A stretch of 64,000 bases of DNA from Litoditis marina. Lineage: Eukaryota; Nematoda; Chromadorea; Rhabditida; Rhabditidae. Below the pieces are notes generated by a model. The model saw only the letters and a list, made by a program, of their open reading frames with translations, ran no database searches and had not been told where the DNA came from. Position numbers and translations under genes: made by a program. The stretch is taken from positions 1,200,560 to 1,264,559 of the forward strand of contig OZ038434.1 in the NCBI GenBank assembly GCA_964036275.1. The letters run 5' to 3'. This document shows, piece by piece, positions 63,080 through 64,000 of the stretch (position 1 is its first letter; each line of letters opens with the position of its first letter).

Positions 63080-63360
63080 AGATAATGTAAGTGTTTACAA
63101 TTCCACTCTACCACGTGATGTTTTCATAGCTCCTCATAGATTCTAGAGTTATTGAGAATTGCGAGGATTTCCTGGATTTGGAATTTCTAAGACTCATTTC
63201 AACTAGATTGCTGTTGCCAACTGTAAATAACCAAGAAAGTAGCGCTTCGAACCTTTCCTTTGGTAACAAAATAGAAAATATTTGTTAACATGTCGTGTAA
63301 ATTTTCTTATGTTTTACATTTGTTCTACAAGTGTGGCAGTAAACTGCTTCGTAATTAACT

Positions 63361-63452
63361 AGTGCGGCGGTTGGTGACCATAGTGCGGCGGTTGGTAATC
63401 CTACAATGAACGAGTGCGGCGGTTGGCGACCATAGTGCGGCGGTTGGTGACC
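63361..63452 (+). repeat. Tandem AGTGCGGCGGTTGGTGACCAT repeat
   Basis: Four copies of a ~21-bp unit in ~92 bp. The reverse complement of its core (AACCAACCGCC(G/A)CACTT) occurs singly at 61767 and 61829, facing it. Confidence 0.85.
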
Positions 63453-64000
63453 ACCAATTAAGAGAGACAACCAATGGAAACGGTTACCAACAGCCATAGA
63501 CCCTAAAAATGATGGTAGTTCGCAAAATTTCAAACAGACAGGAACGAGATAAATGTTGCAATAACTTTTTTAGGCTGTAAATTCCACCGACATCCAAGTG
63601 TATGTTTTTCACGTCCAATTTGTGTGGTGTTTCAGAAGTGGATTATATGGTTTAATTACTCACAAGATCCCCCGCAGGATGGAAAAATATAGAAGTCACG
63701 GTAAAGAAGGCGTTACATGTGAACTGAACAGTTGTAATGCTGTGATCCGTAAGGAATATACCGTCTACAGCACTTTAAAGAAACTTATTCTCTTTGTTTT
63801 TGTAAAAAAAAATCTGCTATTCACATAGAACTACACTATGAAGGATATTGTTTGAACGAAATATGTTTTCGATCCTAGATTACACGAAAATATCACTTCG
63901 GTATTCAAATGTTTGTAATTTCTTTTCAGAAAAGATGTATAATGGTTTAATTACCTAAGATAGCCAGAACAATTATGTATCATGTCTGAGCCGTGCCCGA

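Overview
This is a eukaryotic window with intron-rich protein genes. Introns are mostly GT-AG with acceptors of the TTTCAG/TTTTCAG type, two look GC-AG, coding exons are short, and the DNA between them is AT-rich and full of small mobile elements. The gene content (a receptor guanylyl cyclase, a secreted S28 serine carboxypeptidase of the K12H4.7/PRSS16 type, a secreted spermidine-synthase-like protein) fits an invertebrate animal, most simply a nematode. The species cannot be fixed from the sequence. There are no rRNA genes, no CRISPR arrays and no bacterial-type operons. Gene models were built by hand from splice signals, reading-phase continuity and protein motifs; no database was searched. 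|| Plus strand, 1.9-7.3 kb: a ten-exon gene for a secreted methyltransferase/PABS-like protein. 8.1-24.8 kb: a receptor guanylyl cyclase of about 32 exons, complete from ligand-binding domain to C-terminus except for an unresolved first exon; its cyclase domain keeps the metal-binding aspartates but has lost the catalytic Asn/Arg pair. 26.2-27.1 kb: a three-exon gene for a small basic secreted protein. 28.2-36.7 kb: a fifteen-exon S28 peptidase with all three catalytic residues. || Minus strand, 36.9-60.4 kb: a block of small, mostly phase-0 exons encoding lysine/glutamate-rich proteins. It is best read as four tandem paralogous genes (called K1 to K4 here), each with one copy of a conserved exon whose core reads RPA-x-x-VE-x-x-x-K-x-KWK. 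I do not recognise this family, and it is the strongest candidate for an undescribed system. A two-exon plus-strand gene is nested in a K3 intron (46.1-46.6 kb). The genes do not form an obvious pathway; the peptidase and K4 converge tail to tail with about 240 bases between stop codons. || The non-coding DNA holds a MITE family with five copies (one carrying a second MITE inside it), two large foldback elements with GC-rich hairpins, CRE-like TGACGTCA arrays and near-perfect terminal palindromes, tRNA-derived SINE-like repeats, a very short GTAGTTTGA...AAACTAC family, a MITE with a 10-bp target duplication, and several microsatellites.
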